Below are positions 1 through 11,546 of a DNA stretch of 64,000 nt, in pieces (the stretch's first letter is position 1; each line of letters starts with the position of its first letter). Both the position numbers and the translations under genes were made by a program. The stretch covers positions 65,937 to 129,936 of the forward strand of contig MSJI02000538.1 of assembly GCA_001931905.2 (NCBI GenBank). The letters are read 5' to 3'. The notes beneath the pieces were generated by a model. It ran no database searches, was not told the origin of the DNA, and was given only the letters and a program-made list of their open reading frames with translations. The stretch is from Cladosporium sp. IMV 00045. Lineage: Eukaryota; Ascomycota; Dothideomycetes; Cladosporiales; Cladosporiaceae.

Positions 1-24
1 TTTTTTTTTTTTTTTTTTTTTTTT
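1..24. repeat. poly-T tract at window start
   Basis: An uninterrupted run of T opens the window. It lies about 200 bp beyond the stop of the minus-strand PLA2-like gene, so it is in that gene's 3' flank. The next 200 bases are AT-rich and hold no convincing coding sequence. Confidence 0.9.
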
Positions 25-227
25 GTGATATATGGTATATCCTGAGTTGCTACGCCATGCCAGACGCAGCGATGGCCGCAGCGTTGAAGTATGTGTATGG
101 GTAGGCAAAAGTACATGTAAGTATGGTAAGTATCAAAGGCAAAGAAAGGGTATCATAGAAGAAAAGAAAAGCATCGCAAAACCGAAACCTCACATCCGAA
201 ACCCCCCGATCCCCCATTCAATCAACA

Positions 228-2733
228 TCAACTAAAATGATCCCCCTCCCCGCCTCCCTTAACACCACCCACGCCCTCTCCCCTCCTCAACCTCAACCTT
301 CGCCTCATCTCCCTCGCCTTCCTCTCCTCTTCCAGTCTAGCCTCTCTCTTCCTCATCCAAACCGCCCTGACAGTCCTTCTCGTCTGCTCCGCGCCTTCTT
401 CGAAATTCGCCTTCGCCAGCGCCACCACGCTTTCGATTTCCTCCGGCGTGTAGACGAAGTTCCACGTGCTGAGAAAATCGGATTTGGCGGGGTCGACACC
501 GGGGATTTGCGGGTTGGAGGTGAGGGGGAAGTAGATCAGGGTCAGGCCCGCGGTGGGGGAGAGGAGGGTGTCGTGGTCGCTTGGGCTGGTTTTGTCGGTG
601 GTTTTGGAGTTGGTGTGGGTGGTGGCAGTTGAGAGGTCGAGGGGTTTGCGGATCGGTGGGGTGAAATCGGGGTCGGTCGGGGTTGTTTCTGTCTTGCATC
701 CCACCCAGATGTTGCAGTGGCCTAGTTCTCCGGTGGGGGAAGAAGGAGAGGAAGCGGAGGCAGGAGACACAGGAGACTTGATCTCCGGCACCTCACTGGC
801 AGGCTTCTGCGCTTTCTCTTGCGCCTGGTCGATTTCCTTCGCGATCTCCTGCGTCGTCTCGTTTCTGGGAGGCCAGCCTGCGCCCATGGGCCAGCCTTTG
901 ATTTTCCTCTGTCGCGCGTAGCCTTCGGCGACTTTGAGCCAGTTATCAGACGCTGCGTCGGCTGAGGCGTCGAAGGCGACAATGATGTCGATGTCTCTTC
1001 CAGGGCGAAGGAGGGGGTAAATGGGGAGGTTGTTGGACATGCCGGCGTCCATCAGGCGCAGGTGGCTTGCGGTATGGATGCTTTCGGGGCAGGTTGGGGG
1101 GAGTTGACCGCGGAGGCCGAGGGCGAAGTTGGGAATTGAAGCTGGATCGAACGGGTGCACCTTGGTCATGTCTTCGTCTTTTTGTGTCAGTAGTTGGTCG
1201 AGACCGCCGCCTACGCCGCTGCCGACGATGACGGGTCGGATTTCTTTGTAGTAGTGCGAGAGCGTGGCACAAAATGCCGAGCCCCAAATTCCCTGGTAAG
1301 AATGTTAGTTCTTAGTGTTGTTGTATTGATTGAAATGCTGAGTTTCTCACCATCATCAGAGGGACCTTGATCTCAGGTAGGAACAAGCCGTTCTCGCGCA
1401 AGACGTTTTGTCCACGATCCCATTGACGTCCGACAGCCCAAGTCGGAATACCAGCAGAAAGCTCTTCACAGAAAAACTCGTAGGGTGTCCATTCAAACCA
1501 CTGGAAGTAGTCAGATTTCTTAGGTTGCTGTCTCGTGCCAGGCAATGCCTCCCTGCCGTCGTCTTTCCTCTCCGGGATCTCGTGTCGGACAGCTGCGTAG
1601 ATCGGCAGTGGTTGATCACCCATGTCGACAAAGTACCGTTGGTTGGAAATCTTGAGGTCCCAATCGCTGACCCTAAGCTCGCCTTTGGGAACTAAGAGTC
1701 GACCAGCCAAAAGGGTGCCGTAGATGTCGACGAGACCGAAATCTGCGTCAGGAACGCCTTTCAGTTTCTCGACAATTCCACTGAGAAGAAACTTGTTGGT
1801 CGGTGCTTGGCTCAGGAGACTCAGGGCTGCCGGTGGGAATGCAATGTGAACACCGAGGCGATCTTTGAAGTGATCGATCAGGCGACCGTGACTTGTCTGA
1901 CCGATCGACGAATAATACAAAGTCTGCAGCCAGCAGCTGCCACTGACACCAGCGGTATAGGTGGCGCAGTCAAACAAGCCAGCCTGTTGCGCCGAGAAGT
2001 AAGATGAAGTGCCAGCTACCAACGCTCGAAGCCCACCACCGGAACCGCACATGGCAATAACGGGGACATCATCGGGATGAACTTCAGACTCTGGAACATC
2101 GAGATACCGCGCCAGGGCCTTGGCTGTCTGGACTTTGCGCTTTTCAAGGTACTGCACCTCCTCAGCACACAAATCATTTGAGATTCTGACATTCGCATCC
2201 CACACGATCTCTGGATTGACTTCAGGATCGTGAGCGTGCTCCCAGATCTCCCAAGACAGAGACCAAGGCGCCATGGAGAGTTCGTCCTGCAGCTTGTGCA
2301 TCGCGTCGGGGATGGCGAGCACCCATGCGGGAACGACCATCTTGGTGAGATTTTCGGTGATGTTCTTGAAGTCGAAATGGGCAAAGCTCTCCCACAGGCT
2401 TGTCACTGCTGGGATGTCGGAGGATGTCTGCGCTACAGCAGGGTCTGCTTCAGGGTCTGTGGCACCGTGGTCTTTTCTCTGAGATGGAGGATTCGGATCG
2501 GCCTGTTCGGTGCGTTGCTTGCCTGTGCCGTCGGTGCGAGAAGCCAATGGAGCGATGATAGTAGGCTTTGTGCTCCAATCGGCAGCAGATGCATTGTTGC
2601 TGCTATCAGCGAGAAGTTTCGCTCGTGGAGGAGCTACATTGTAGGCGACTGTGGCAGCAGAAGCGGCGCCCACCGCCAATGCAGCACTCCTCCACGGTTG
2701 ATTGTATGTCAAGCGACTCGTTGCTCGGTACAT
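228..2733 (-). CDS. cytosolic phospholipase A2-like lysophospholipase, two exons
   Basis: Exons are 2733-1351 and 1292-228. The 58-nt intron begins GTGAGA, ends CAG and lies between codons; the product is 815 aa. The family (PLA2/lysophospholipase-B catalytic domain) hydrolyses fatty-acyl esters of phospholipids with a Ser-Asp dyad. A glycine-rich oxyanion segment CGSGGGLRAL (about 229-238) is followed by GVSGSCW, placing the nucleophile near Ser264. LMDAGMSNNLP supplies the probable catalytic Asp near 543, in exon 2. The first 45 residues are Ala-rich with few acidic residues and could be a mitochondrial presequence or membrane-proximal segment; this is inference. The C-terminal quarter has a Ser/Pro/Thr-rich insertion and ends in a highly basic Arg/Glu helix, both unusual additions. 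The gene is divergent from EXO70. Family assignment is confident; substrate and location are not. Confidence 0.88.
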
Positions 2734-3465
2734 GATTTAGAGGTTAGCTGGCGAGGATCATTCCAGCGGATGGATGGGTTGGAGATGATCGAGGGGCGTC
2801 AATCAATCCGCCCACAGGCAGCCCGGAAGAGGTGCGGTCTGGCTGTTTAGTGGGCGAAGTGGGAGTTGAGAAAGTGGCGCGGTTCTTTTGGGTCGATCGC
2901 ATGAGGAGGCTATTGAGGTATAAATCATTGCACAAGCCACGCGGCGAACCCTCCCCACGTGTAAGTAAAACGTCATGGCATGAGATACATGTATGTGTGA
3001 ATTCTCCCAACAAGAGGCCTGGGTTAGTGAGGCACGTCAATCGCACGGGGAGATACGTTAGCCCAATACAGCACGGTAACCTAAGATGTCTCTCTTGTGC
3101 GACTACACGTCCATAGGTAGTCAACGAACGTGAAGTTGAGCCTTCCCCCAAGCAAAACCACGATCTTCCCGCCAGGAACAGGCCAGATGTGCCGGATTCG
3201 GCCCGCTTGATCAATGGCTCCACCGACCGTCGGCTGTGGAGAGCGAGAGACAGACAGCTCCTTAGCTTACCTCTCTCTGATGGTCAAGATCAAATGCCCT
3301 GCAAATAGCAACAACACCACTTGCCAGGCGCATAGTGACTTGCAGTCTTGCTCTGTCCATCTTCATCGATTTGGCCACGTCACGGCGGTCTGGCATTCCT
3401 ATACTGAGACATATCTCTTAATCAATAACTCCCCGCGAAGCTGAACAACCACCACCACCAACAAC
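2734..3465. promoter_or_regulatory. divergent promoter region, PLA2-like gene / EXO70
   Basis: This 732-bp gap separates two divergent start codons, so it should carry both promoters. I see a TATAAA-like element near 2919 and a CACGTG E-box near 2956, but neither is placed to prove use. The EXO70 end is a CA-rich leader. No gene is visible. Confidence 0.5.
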
Positions 3466-5358
3466 ATGGCGCCCGCCCGCCATGCCGCCTACGCCGAAGA
3501 GTCGGCCGAAGTCGAAGTCCTCTATGCCAATCTGGAAAAGATGAAGTCGCTCTCGAAGAAAATCCAGGGATCCATGGGCCGACTAGACGTCAGCGGCAAG
3601 GTGGTGCAAGACGCCATAGGACCCATATACGGCAACACGCAACGCTTGCAAACCACCAACGCCAACATCGACCGTATAACAGACGCGATCGAAAAAGCGC
3701 GCCAGCCGCTTGATATGCGCAATAGGGAAGAGCAGGTGCTTAGGGAGCGGCCAGATAGAGTCGGGCTGGACCAGTACATTGCGAGCATGGACCGCACGAA
3801 CAGGGCGTTGAAAGATTTGAAGGCGACGAACATGCGCAGCAATCAGAAAGCAGCTGCTGATCTGAGCGGTCTGCTGGAAGTTGGCACGCGCAATTTGGAG
3901 CAGGTCTTCAGGGACGTCGTGAGGCAAGACTCGCAGCCAATCGAGCCCTTGCAACAAATCATGAGAGGTGCAGAGTTCCCTCGCTTCTCGTCGAAGAGCT
4001 CAGCAGAACTGCGGACAATCAATGGACAAGTGGCTAGCTTTATGGCGTCAACTTCAAGTGGGGAATTATCTCCTTCAGCCAAGGTGTATGCACAGGAAAG
4101 AGGACAGTACATCCAGTTGTCGTTACAGAATCTGTCTGCTGCGTCGCTCTCGACAGCAAGAAAGGTCAACGCAGAGGCAGTCTACAAGCCTGGGAGCAAC
4201 GGCATTGGCACATACTGTACTGGACTCGAGGGCATGTTCATCGCCGAGTATGCGTGCATTTGCGAGATCTTCCAACGCGAAGAGTGGAATCCAGTCCTCA
4301 GCGCCACTTGCAAGGCAGCCTTGTCAGCCTTTGGCAACACTCTACGCGACCTGGACAACCACGTTCGGACAAATCTCATCACGGATTGCTACCTTGCATA
4401 TGAAATTGTGGACTTGGCTTCAAAGATGTCCTTCCAATTAGAGGAAAAGACAGGCGGGCTCAAGCAACAAGTGTCAGACGCGTTGAAACCCATACGAGAA
4501 ACAGCCAAAGCATCCCTCTCCATCCTCCTCAACGACACCAGGACCAAGATCCAACACCTCATGACCCTCCCCAGCGACGGATCCGCAGTGCAAATCACAT
4601 CAGACGTAATGCAACGCCTGCAACTCCTAACGGGCTTCCTCCCACCCCTCAGCAGCATCATGCGCAGCCTCGGCGACGGCGGCTGGACATCCGCGCCCAG
4701 CAGCGCTGGCGGCTCAACCAGCTCCCTGCCAACAATGAAATCCTTCGACGTCGGCGCCGACGGCGCCCAGCTCTTCGCGCACTACAGCACCGACACGATC
4801 GAAACGCTGCTCTCCAACCTCGACACGCGCGCCCGCTCCCTGCTCAAGTCCAAAGCGGCGCAAGGCGTCTTCCTCGCCAACAACCTCTGCATCATCGAGC
4901 GAGCCATCCGCGCCTCCGACCTCGGTCCCCTGATAGGTACCTCATCCCAGCCCAAACTCGACGCCTGGAAGAAAAAAGCCCAGTCCGCATACACGGACGG
5001 CTGGAAAGACTGCGCCGACCACCTTCTCGACGTGCAATACACGGCCAAAGCGCCACGGCCGCCTTCCACGGGGGGTGTCGACAGCGCGGCGATCGTCAAA
5101 GCCCTCTCGTCGGCGGACAAGAAGGGGATTCAGGAGAAGTTCAAGAGCTTCAATGCCAGTTTCGACGAGTGCGTGGCGCGCCATAGGACGTTCAGGATGG
5201 AGAGCGAGGTGCGCAGGGATTTGGGCAGGGCTGTGCAGGTTTTTCTCGAGAGGTTGTATTCCCGCTTTTGGGACCGGTATCATGAGGTCGACAAGGGGAG
5301 GGGGAAGTATGTTAAGTATGATAAGCAGCAGGTGGCGGGGGTGCTGGCTGGGTTGTGA
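3466..5358 (+). CDS. EXO70: exocyst complex component EXO70
   Basis: This is a single 630-codon exon with no visible interruption. Exo70 is a rod-shaped exocyst subunit that binds PI(4,5)P2 and Rho GTPases at the plasma membrane and helps tether secretory vesicles, notably at hyphal tips. The N-terminal 90 residues contain heptad-like helices. The middle has the family pattern of a variable linker followed by the C-terminal pfam Exo70 helical bundle (about 250-620), including the segment around residue 260 with EGMFIAEYACICEIF and the basic C-terminal end around YSRFWDRYHEVDKGRGKYVKYD. Length matches fungal Exo70 (about 620-640 aa). The start is preceded by a CA-rich leader and an A at -3. 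Recognised by overall sequence pattern, with high confidence. Confidence 0.95.
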   Translation: MAPARHAAYAEESAEVEVLYANLEKMKSLSKKIQGSMGRLDVSGKVVQDAIGPIYGNTQRLQTTNANIDRITDAIEKARQPLDMRNREEQVLRERPDRVGLDQYIASMDRTNRALKDLKATNMRSNQKAAADLSGLLEVGTRNLEQVFRDVVRQDSQPIEPLQQIMRGAEFPRFSSKSSAELRTINGQVASFMASTSSGELSPSAKVYAQERGQYIQLSLQNLSAASLSTARKVNAEAVYKPGSNGIGTYCTGLEGMFIAEYACICEIFQREEWNPVLSATCKAALSAFGNTLRDLDNHVRTNLITDCYLAYEIVDLASKMSFQLEEKTGGLKQQVSDALKPIRETAKASLSILLNDTRTKIQHLMTLPSDGSAVQITSDVMQRLQLLTGFLPPLSSIMRSLGDGGWTSAPSSAGGSTSSLPTMKSFDVGADGAQLFAHYSTDTIETLLSNLDTRARSLLKSKAAQGVFLANNLCIIERAIRASDLGPLIGTSSQPKLDAWKKKAQSAYTDGWKDCADHLLDVQYTAKAPRPPSTGGVDSAAIVKALSSADKKGIQEKFKSFNASFDECVARHRTFRMESEVRRDLGRAVQVFLERLYSRFWDRYHEVDKGRGKYVKYDKQQVAGVLAGL

Positions 5359-6911
5359 GTTTGAGTTGTAGAATGGGGATGGAATGGGATTGTGGTTGCT
5401 ACTTTTCTTTCATTTGATACCCTATGGCCTGCGCATGGCTTGATTCGTGGATAGAAAAGCGAATATGATAATGTCTTTTTCATTGTTAGGCGCATTGTGT
5501 CATAGGTCCTGACCTTTACCCGCTTCATCTGTGATATGTTAACTTTTCCAAATAACCTACGCAACGAAGAGTGAAGAACAGAGCAGTAGGTTAATGATAC
5601 TACCGCATCTAACAGGGGAATTTTCTCAAGGATCGACTTTTTTGATATACCCCCGCCTGCGTGTATCAGAATACTCATAGAGTAGCTAGACGGGAATCAG
5701 AGGGTACATGTAGTATGTACATGCAGCCATAGCTAGAAGTACGCACCGAACAAGCCGAGCACACAGCCCACATCCGGCACGGAAGGTTTGTCTTCACACG
5801 CAAATGCGAAGTTTGGTAGGGGATTCGGGGGCTTGCATTAAGAGATGCGCCGGAGAAAAGGGTGGGAGTGCGCGTGCGGGTTTGTGCGCGCTGTGCCTGT
5901 GGTGCTGTGCTGCGAAGGCTGCGTCGGAGTATTATATCAAACGGTCGTGCATAGACTTACACACGAGATATATGGGAATGGGATGTGATTCGTAGGGTGT
6001 GATTGATATTGTTGCTTTTTCTTATGGTGACTTTGTTGGCTATATCCATGCTTCGAAGAGATGAGAAGAATGCAAGGGTTACTGTGCAATTAAGGCAGCA
6101 GACTGACGGTCTATCGACCAATGGTAGGAAGATGCAGATAGAGCAATCAATTGATAGAACATAAATGAAGTATTTCCTGTGAAGGAGGACGACAGGTGGA
6201 AACAAGGTTTGGATATGGTGTGGGGAGGCGGATTGGCGGGAGAAAGCCGAGCCCCCTGTCGGTGCAGGTTAGTGCCACAGGCCAGGCAGGCTCGCAGGCT
6301 GTCCCCATCAGGCAGTCCCCTTTCTCTGGCCACCAGCGCAGAGAGACACGCCAAACAGCGAGGCAGAGGACAGGCAGGGAAAGCCAGGCCAGCACTACCA
6401 TACACGACCTCACTTACCATCACCAAGTAGCTCATCACTACTGCTTTCACTCACCCTAATTCCTCCTTCTTACCACTCATTACGTCGACATCCCATTCCT
6501 ACCCCATTCAATTGATGCCCATTCGTTTGCGCATCTCGCCAATTCCAACGCGCATCCCCAGCTTCCCCTTCAGTAAGGGTTTCCCCAAAACACTTGCTTG
6601 CCCTTTCCCTTGACTCTACCACTGCGACTGCCGCGCACCACTCTGTACCTCTACCACTTCGCGACTTCCGTACTGACATTCTACTTCCCTCTCGCAGCTC
6701 ACTTGAATTAAAGAACGCGCCTTCTTCCTTCCCGCCAACACGTCCACAGCTCTCGCCATGGGTAAGCTCGCCCTCCTCCCTACACCCTCCCGATCACTTC
6801 ATTCACCACCACCACCTCTGCCTACACCTCCCTCTGCGATAATCTCCTTCTTTCGCGAAAGACCATACCACACACTCTCTCCCACCTGGCACACTCCCTC
6901 CCGCCATCGCC
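5359..6911. promoter_or_regulatory. intergenic region and long 5' leader upstream of the septin gene
   Basis: This stretch of 1.55 kb runs from the EXO70 stop to the septin ATG. The first 800 bp are AT-richer and hold the EXO70 3' flank. From about 6230 the composition shifts to GC-rich. From about 6420 to 6900 it becomes a pyrimidine-rich tract typical of strong fungal promoters and 5' leaders. An ATG at 6758 followed at once by a GTAAGC donor may be an upstream micro-exon of the septin gene (see findings). No independent gene is supported. Confidence 0.5.
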
Positions 6912-8617
6912 ATGAGTGTCTCCACAACCCACGCCCAGACTTCGCCGGTGTCTGTCGACCCAGCATCAGCAGCGAGCGGCAGTGCCGCCTCTGCCTCTGG
7001 AAAACAGACGCCGCGTGATAGCCTCGACGTCGCCACCAAGACGCACAGTCGCGGAACTTCTCTAGCTAACGCCCTCACCCATGCAGCCTCTCCCACTCCG
7101 GCCTCCCAGCAGGCCTCGCCTCAATCCGAGACCGCCGTCCCTAACGGCAAGCCCACATCTCCCTCCAACTTCGAGCAGAGCAACTCCATGCTCAACGGCA
7201 GCGCCACCGCTCCTCAGACCGTCTCTTCCAAGGACCCTAAGGTCGCCGCTCAGGCCGCCAGCGACATGAGGAACATTGTGCGCAGGAAGCTCACTGGCTA
7301 TGTCGGTTTCGCCAACCTGCCCAACCAGTGGCATCGCAAGAGTGTGCGCAAGGGCTTCAACTTCAACGTTATGGTCGTTGGTGAGTACAATTGGAAAATG
7401 CGAGGTCTTTCTATCAGGACTGCGTAGGCTGACATATCCCTCCAGGTGAATCCGGTCTCGGGAAGTCCACTCTGGTCAACACCCTCTTCAACACCTCTCT
7501 CTACCCCCCCAAGGAGCGCAAGCAGCCGTCTCTCGACTTCGCTCCCAAGACCGTCAGCATACAAGCCATCAGCGCCGACATTGAGGAGAACGGCGTGCGT
7601 CTGCGTCTGACCGTCGTCGACACCCCCGGTTTCGGTGACTTTGTCAACAACGACGACTCCTGGCGTCCGATCACCGAGAACATCGAGCAGCGCTTCGATG
7701 CCTACCTGGATGCCGAGAACAAGGTCAACCGCATGAACATCGTCGACAACCGCGTTCACGCTTGCGTTTACTTCATTCAGCCCACCGGTCACTCTCTCAA
7801 GCCGCTTGACGTCGAGGTCATGCGCCGTCTTCACACCAAGGTCAACCTCATCCCGGTCATTGCCAAGTCCGACACTCTTACCGATGACGAGATTGCCGCT
7901 TTCAAGCAGCGTGTATGTACCTGTTTCCCATTGACTTCATTCATTTCCCACACAACCACTGACAAGCAATTGCAGATCCTCAGCGACATCCAGCACCACA
8001 ACATCCAGATCTTCGAGGGCCCTCGCTACGAGCTCGACGACGAGGAGACCATCGCCGAGAACAACGAAATCATGACCAAGGTTCCCTTCGCTATCGTCGG
8101 TGCCAACCACGAGGTCACCACCCCCGAAGGCCGCAAGGTCCGCGGCCGCCGCTACCCCTGGGGTGTCATCGAGGTCGACAATGAGGAGCACTGCGACTTC
8201 GTCAAGCTGCGCCAGATGCTCATCCGCACGCACATGGAAGAGCTGAAGGAGCACACCAACAACTTCCTGTACGAGAACTACCGCTCGGACAAGCTCACGG
8301 CCATGGGCGTCGCCCAAGACCCGAGCGTCTTCAAGGAGGTCAACCCGGCCGTCAAGCAGGAGGAGGAGCGCTCGCTGCACGAGCAGAAGCTGGCCAAGAT
8401 GGAGCTCGAGATGAAGATGGTCTTCCAGCAGAAGGTGACGGAGAAGGAGAGCAAGCTGAAGCAGAGCGAGGAGGAACTCTACGCCCGCCACCGCGAGATG
8501 AAGGAGCAGCTCGACCGCCAGCGCCAGGAGCTCGAGGAGAAGAAGGCCCGCATCGAGAGCGGAAGGCCCGTCGACCCGCCAGCCAAGAAGAAGGGTGGTT
8601 TCTCTCTCAGAGGTTAA
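6912..8617 (+). CDS. aspB: septin, Cdc3/AspB group
   Basis: Exons are 6912-7380, 7446-7912 and 7976-8617, giving 525 aa with both introns in consistent phase. Septins are GTP-binding proteins that polymerise into cortical filaments and rings at septa, branch sites and hyphal tips. Residues 1-115 are a Ser/Ala/Pro-rich tail. The polybasic lipid-binding stretch and [18 protein letters not shown] precede the GTPase. G1 is GESGLGKST (157-165), G3 is DTPGFGD and G4 is AKSD. The septin unique element follows ([12 protein letters not shown] onward). A long charged coiled coil occupies about 420-505. The [13 protein letters not shown] context before the P-loop and the long coiled coil point to the Cdc3/AspB class rather than Cdc10, 11 or 12. 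The first intron splits the glycine codon just before ESGLGKST. A start 18 residues upstream through a 4-nt first exon at 6758 is possible. Confidence 0.94.
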
Positions 8618-9736
8618 GTCTGAGCTTCTTCTTGACATTGCAAAGAGGAAGCTATAAAAAGGACGACTGCGAGAGGGAGATGCGCATTGTCTTTGCGACC
8701 CACAACACAACAACAACCCTTATACCACTCACGGGAGTTTGATCTTTCATTGTAACCGTACCGACTTCTTTGTTTCTCTTTTTTGTCAAACAGTTATTCC
8801 CTTGAAAGACCCTTGCTTTTCTACTTTTTTCTTATGTTGGTCTCTCTGTCTATTAGCTTACCGATGCCTCTCTGCTCCCTGCTTTTGAGGGTAAGAGGTA
8901 TGAAAGAAACCCTGGGGGATGTTCTGGCGGAGAGAGCAAGGGAGGGGTGAGGGGTGACATGAGACTGCGAGGCGATTGCTGGAAGGCTGCGAGATAGGTG
9001 TGATGTGCAGGAGATGAGATGGGGCGGAGATTGAACGGGGAGGGCTATAAGAAATTTCATCAGATCAGGCTGGATCAACAATCACCTTAATGTTATTAAT
9101 TCTTTTTTACTTTTTTATTTTTGTTTCTTCGTTTTCTTGTCACATCGGAACATTTTGTGAGGCAAGATGCGGAGCGTTTTTTGCTAGACTTGCGTGGCTT
9201 TTGATGCTGTACTTCGCGCACCCGTGGATTACCAGAGGGATCAGGATTAGAGATGTGGTATATAGCATGTGATATGCATAAGGTACCTACATTTCGTAGA
9301 TTCACAAATGAAAGGGCAAGATGGCAGTCCTTGGCTTGACATACCTGGGTATTGAAGGTGCATTGCCTGCGTGCCGTGTCTGTGCAAGAGACATATATCT
9401 CAGGTACCTTAGGCAGATAAGTGCTTTTCTCCGTGTCACACTTCACGTTTTGAGCCCATTGTTTTTTATTCCTTATGTTTCTTGATATTTTTTAATATTT
9501 TTGAGTTTTCTTTCTTCTTGGTGTCTATGATTTGTCTATACAAAAAATCTGGTTTCTTCTCTCTTCCTCTGATATAGGACTCGAGATGATATGCAACCCT
9601 TCCTCCTTCCTTGACCAACAAAGCGCCCGGCAAATGATATTCAAACACCCCCAAGAGGACACATCCGTCCTCTTTACATTACAAAAGAAAAAACGCTCAA
9701 TAAACTAAAATGAAATTTCAGCCCGTTCTCCGGTCT
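8618..9736. other. convergent 3' flanks of the septin and ACH1 genes
   Basis: This 1.1 kb gap between two converging stop codons is AT-rich, with several T-runs (for example 9100-9130 and 9460-9520) suited to 3' end formation on both strands. The short reading frames in it look random. I see no RNA gene. Confidence 0.55.
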
Positions 9737-11546
9737 CTACGCAGACCCAGTCGACCGCGTAGCATCCCACTTGGGAATCTTCATGGTGCCGTGCTCGTTC
9801 AGGTGCTTGTGCATGTCGAACGCGTTCCACAGCAGGTGCGGCTCGTGGCCCCAGCCCTTGCGCAGGCACTCGAACTCGGCGCGGTCCAGGTAGTCCGTCA
9901 GGATGGGCTGGTAGTCCGGGTGCGAGCACTTCTTGATGATCTCGCGGGCACGTTCCCTGGGAGACATGCCGGTGACGTCCGCGAAGCCGATTTCGGTTAC
10001 GACCATGTCGACTGTTTTTGTTGAGTTAGTTGGGGGGTTTTGGGAAGGGGGTTTTGAAGGTTGGGGGTTCGGCAGGACTTACGGTCGTGCTCGGTCTGGT
10101 CGACGTGCGTGCACATGGGCACGATGCAGGAGACACCAGTGGGGTCGGTCTTGGAGGGGCGGGTGGAAGGCGTGTGCATGATGGAGTACTTAGAGGAGCG
10201 CAGGAAATCCGCGCTACCGCCCAGACCGTTCAGCATGCGGCTGCCCATGACGCAGGTGCTGTTGGCGTGGGCGTAGATGTCCACTTCGACGGGGGTGTTC
10301 ATGCCCACGACTCCCAAGCGCTTGATGATCTCGGGGGAGTTGGAGACAGACTGCGGGCGCAGCAGGAGCTTGGGCGCGTAGCGGTCGTAGTTGTCGTAGA
10401 AGCGCTTGAAGCCGTCGGGCGAGAAGCGGATGGAGGTGGCGGTCGCGAAGTCGAGGTTGCCGCTGTCGAAGAGGTCGAGGAAGCTGTCCTGCAGCACTTC
10501 GGTCCAGACTTTGAGGTTCTTGAAGTTGGCGCCGCCGGAGGCCAGGCCGCCGACCACCGCGTTGGCGATGTTGCCGATGCCGGATTGCAGAGGGGTGAGG
10601 TTCTCGGGCAGGCGGCCGTGCTTGACTTCGTGTTGCAGGAATTCGACCAGGTTGGAGGCGATCTTGCGGCTGGTCTCGTCTTCCTCGGCGTTGGGCTGGG
10701 TTTGGTCCATGTAGTCGGATTCGACGACAGCGACGACCTTCTCGGGGTCGACGGGGATGTAAGGCAGGCCGATGCGGTCTTCGGGAGACATGACGAGGTA
10801 GGGCTTCTTGTAGGGAGGGACGTCGGTGCCGACAATGTCGTGCATTCCGGTCAAGTCGGGAGAGGCGGTGTTGACCTCGATGATGATCTTGTCGGCCATC
10901 TGGACGATCTCAGGGCTGGCTCCGACGGATGCGCCGGGGACAATGCCACCTTCAGGAGTGATGGCGGTGGCCTCGATGACGGCGACATCGAGCTTCTTGC
11001 TCGGGTTGTTCTTGGTGTAGTAGCCGTAGACGAGGTCGGAGGGACCCATGGACAAGTGCTTGTCGAAGAAATTGATTTTGCCCGAGTTGATGCCCTTGGC
11101 GATGTCCTTGCCGACCTGGTGAGGGCTTCTCCTCGCGATCATGTCGTTGCGTGCCCATCTGTTCTCGGTCTCTGCGCCGGACGAGGCGCCGACGAAAAGG
11201 TTGTATCTCAGTTGGCCTTGGAGGCCGTTCTTCTCAACATGCTCGGCCAATGCGGTGGGGGTCTTCTTGGGGTAGCCAACACCGGTGAAACCACTCCAGC
11301 CCTGTGAGATATGAGGTCAGTGTTGGTTCGATTGACGTTGTGGCAAAGCTGCCTCTCGTCCAACAGAATGTCCATGTCGTCGATTGAGACTCGACTAAGC
11401 ATTGGACATATCAGTCAGACGGATCGATCGATACTTACAATCCAAGCGTTGTTAGGGAAATGCTCAATCAAGTCCTCAGCTCTTGCGAGCTTCTTCAGGT
11501 ATGAAGGCCGGGCGACACGGCTCTTCAGCAATGCAGAGGCAGACAT
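9737..11546 (-). CDS. ACH1: acetyl-CoA hydrolase / succinyl-CoA:acetate CoA-transferase Ach1, three exons
   Basis: Exons are 11546-11439, 11301-10083 and 10011-9737, giving 533 aa; introns are 137 and 71 nt with GTAAGT donors. Ach1 is a mitochondrial class I CoA-transferase that moves CoA between succinyl-CoA and acetate (or hydrolyses acetyl-CoA). It is needed for growth on acetate and for detoxifying acetate or propionyl-CoA. The sequence can be followed end to end: [12 protein letters not shown] at the start of exon 2, [60 protein letters not shown] (which likely contains the catalytic Glu by family analogy), [16 protein letters not shown] and [15 protein letters not shown]. Length and colinearity match yeast and Aspergillus orthologues. 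The splice sites are supported by seamless protein joins (NNAWI-GWSG and QTEHD-LDMVV). Divergent from the DUF1772 gene. Confidence 0.96.

Noticed and set aside
32..235. Short 67-codon plus-strand frame at the window start
   Set aside because: It overlaps the 3' flank of the PLA2-like gene and has no family character.
7937..8716. A 259-codon minus-strand Leu/Val/Asp-rich frame opposite the septin coiled coil
   Set aside because: Shadow of the coiled-coil coding sequence; no start context or domain.
10030..11307. A 425-codon plus-strand frame opposite ACH1
   Set aside because: It is antisense to a conserved enzyme, has a repetitive Gly/Val/Asp composition and arises from GC-rich third positions in ACH1.
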